Shown piece by piece: positions 63,982 through 64,000 of a DNA stretch of 64,000 nucleotides (within the stretch, counting starts at the first letter, position 1; the number at the start of each line of letters is the position of its first letter). Both the position numbers and the translations under genes were made by a program. Origin of the DNA: VXMO01 sp965205915 (GTDB lineage Bacteria; Chloroflexota; Dehalococcoidia; UBA6926); NCBI GenBank assembly GCA_965205915.1, contig OZ242191.1, positions 248,001 through 312,000 of the forward strand. Direction: 5' to 3'. Under the pieces are notes generated by a model, which saw nothing but the letters and a program-made list of their open reading frames with translations, searched no databases and was not told the origin of the DNA.

Positions 63982-64000
63982 ATGGCCAGGGTTCGTGTTC
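63982..64000 (+). CDS. Start of a further gene, possibly MoaD/ThiS-like (partial)
   Basis: ATG 63982 after GGGGGTAGAA opens MARVRV before the window ends. A small ubiquitin-like sulfur carrier often follows threonine synthase in related genomes, but six residues cannot confirm this. Confidence 0.3.

Overview
The window is GC-rich, densely packed bacterial chromosome. Several things point to Chloroflexota, most likely a Dehalococcoidia/SAR202-like lineage: archaeal-type fructose-bisphosphate aldolase/phosphatase, a HpnC-HpnD-HpnE squalene cluster, ThyX, clan AA aspartic proteases, and giant secreted proteins built from choice-of-anchor, SwmB-type and Calx-beta modules. This assignment is inference from gene content; no rRNA, tRNA or CRISPR array was seen.

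Positions 1-29 kb are an accessory, decaying region. Two giant secreted proteins (1-4544, running off the window, and 19281-23786) are read leftwards. Immediately upstream of each lies a copy of the same block (4616-7327 and 23879-25381): a non-coding leader, remains of a histidine kinase/response regulator pair, and a dead CD-NTase-like nucleotidyltransferase. Both copies share two stop codons, so decay began before duplication; copy 2 also lost about 1.2 kb. Between these direct repeats sits a defence-like island: an Eco57I-type adenine methylase with an early stop codon (8399-11308), two small GIY-YIG-like proteins, a YgiT-type zinc finger, a PIN toxin with partner, and a 1163-residue PLD-SNF2 helicase (13993-17484). 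After copy 2 come a sterol reductase pseudogene, an internally shortened DUF402 protein, a tandemly duplicated Phd-type antitoxin with a VapC toxin, and a DUF3644 protein with a HEPN-like motif.

Positions 29-45 kb are well-kept operons. The first (29191-41653) encodes a 2.2-thousand-residue membrane protein with HEAT repeats, two transglutaminase cores and a DUF4129-like tail, followed by a large membrane protein, a MoxR ATPase, a DUF58 protein and a second membrane protein. The second (41759-45396) carries YjbQ and HpnC-HpnD-HpnE, for squalene synthesis; its last codons come from a palindromic repeat. Next to it is a rearrangement scar with a broken MpaB-like gene and an MMPL fragment on opposite strands, then an intact MpaB-like oxygenase.

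Positions 47-64 kb are mostly housekeeping: an ABC-2 exporter, a GDPD, a PD40 beta-propeller protein beside a paralogous fragment, ThyX, a DinB-like protein, an alpha/beta hydrolase, a frameshifted Doc toxin with intact antitoxin, molybdopterin genes moaC-moaA with rdgB, fructose-bisphosphate aldolase/phosphatase, an enoyl-CoA hydratase with a clear terminator, a solute-binding lipoprotein, two tandem aspartic proteases, threonine synthase, and the start of one more gene.
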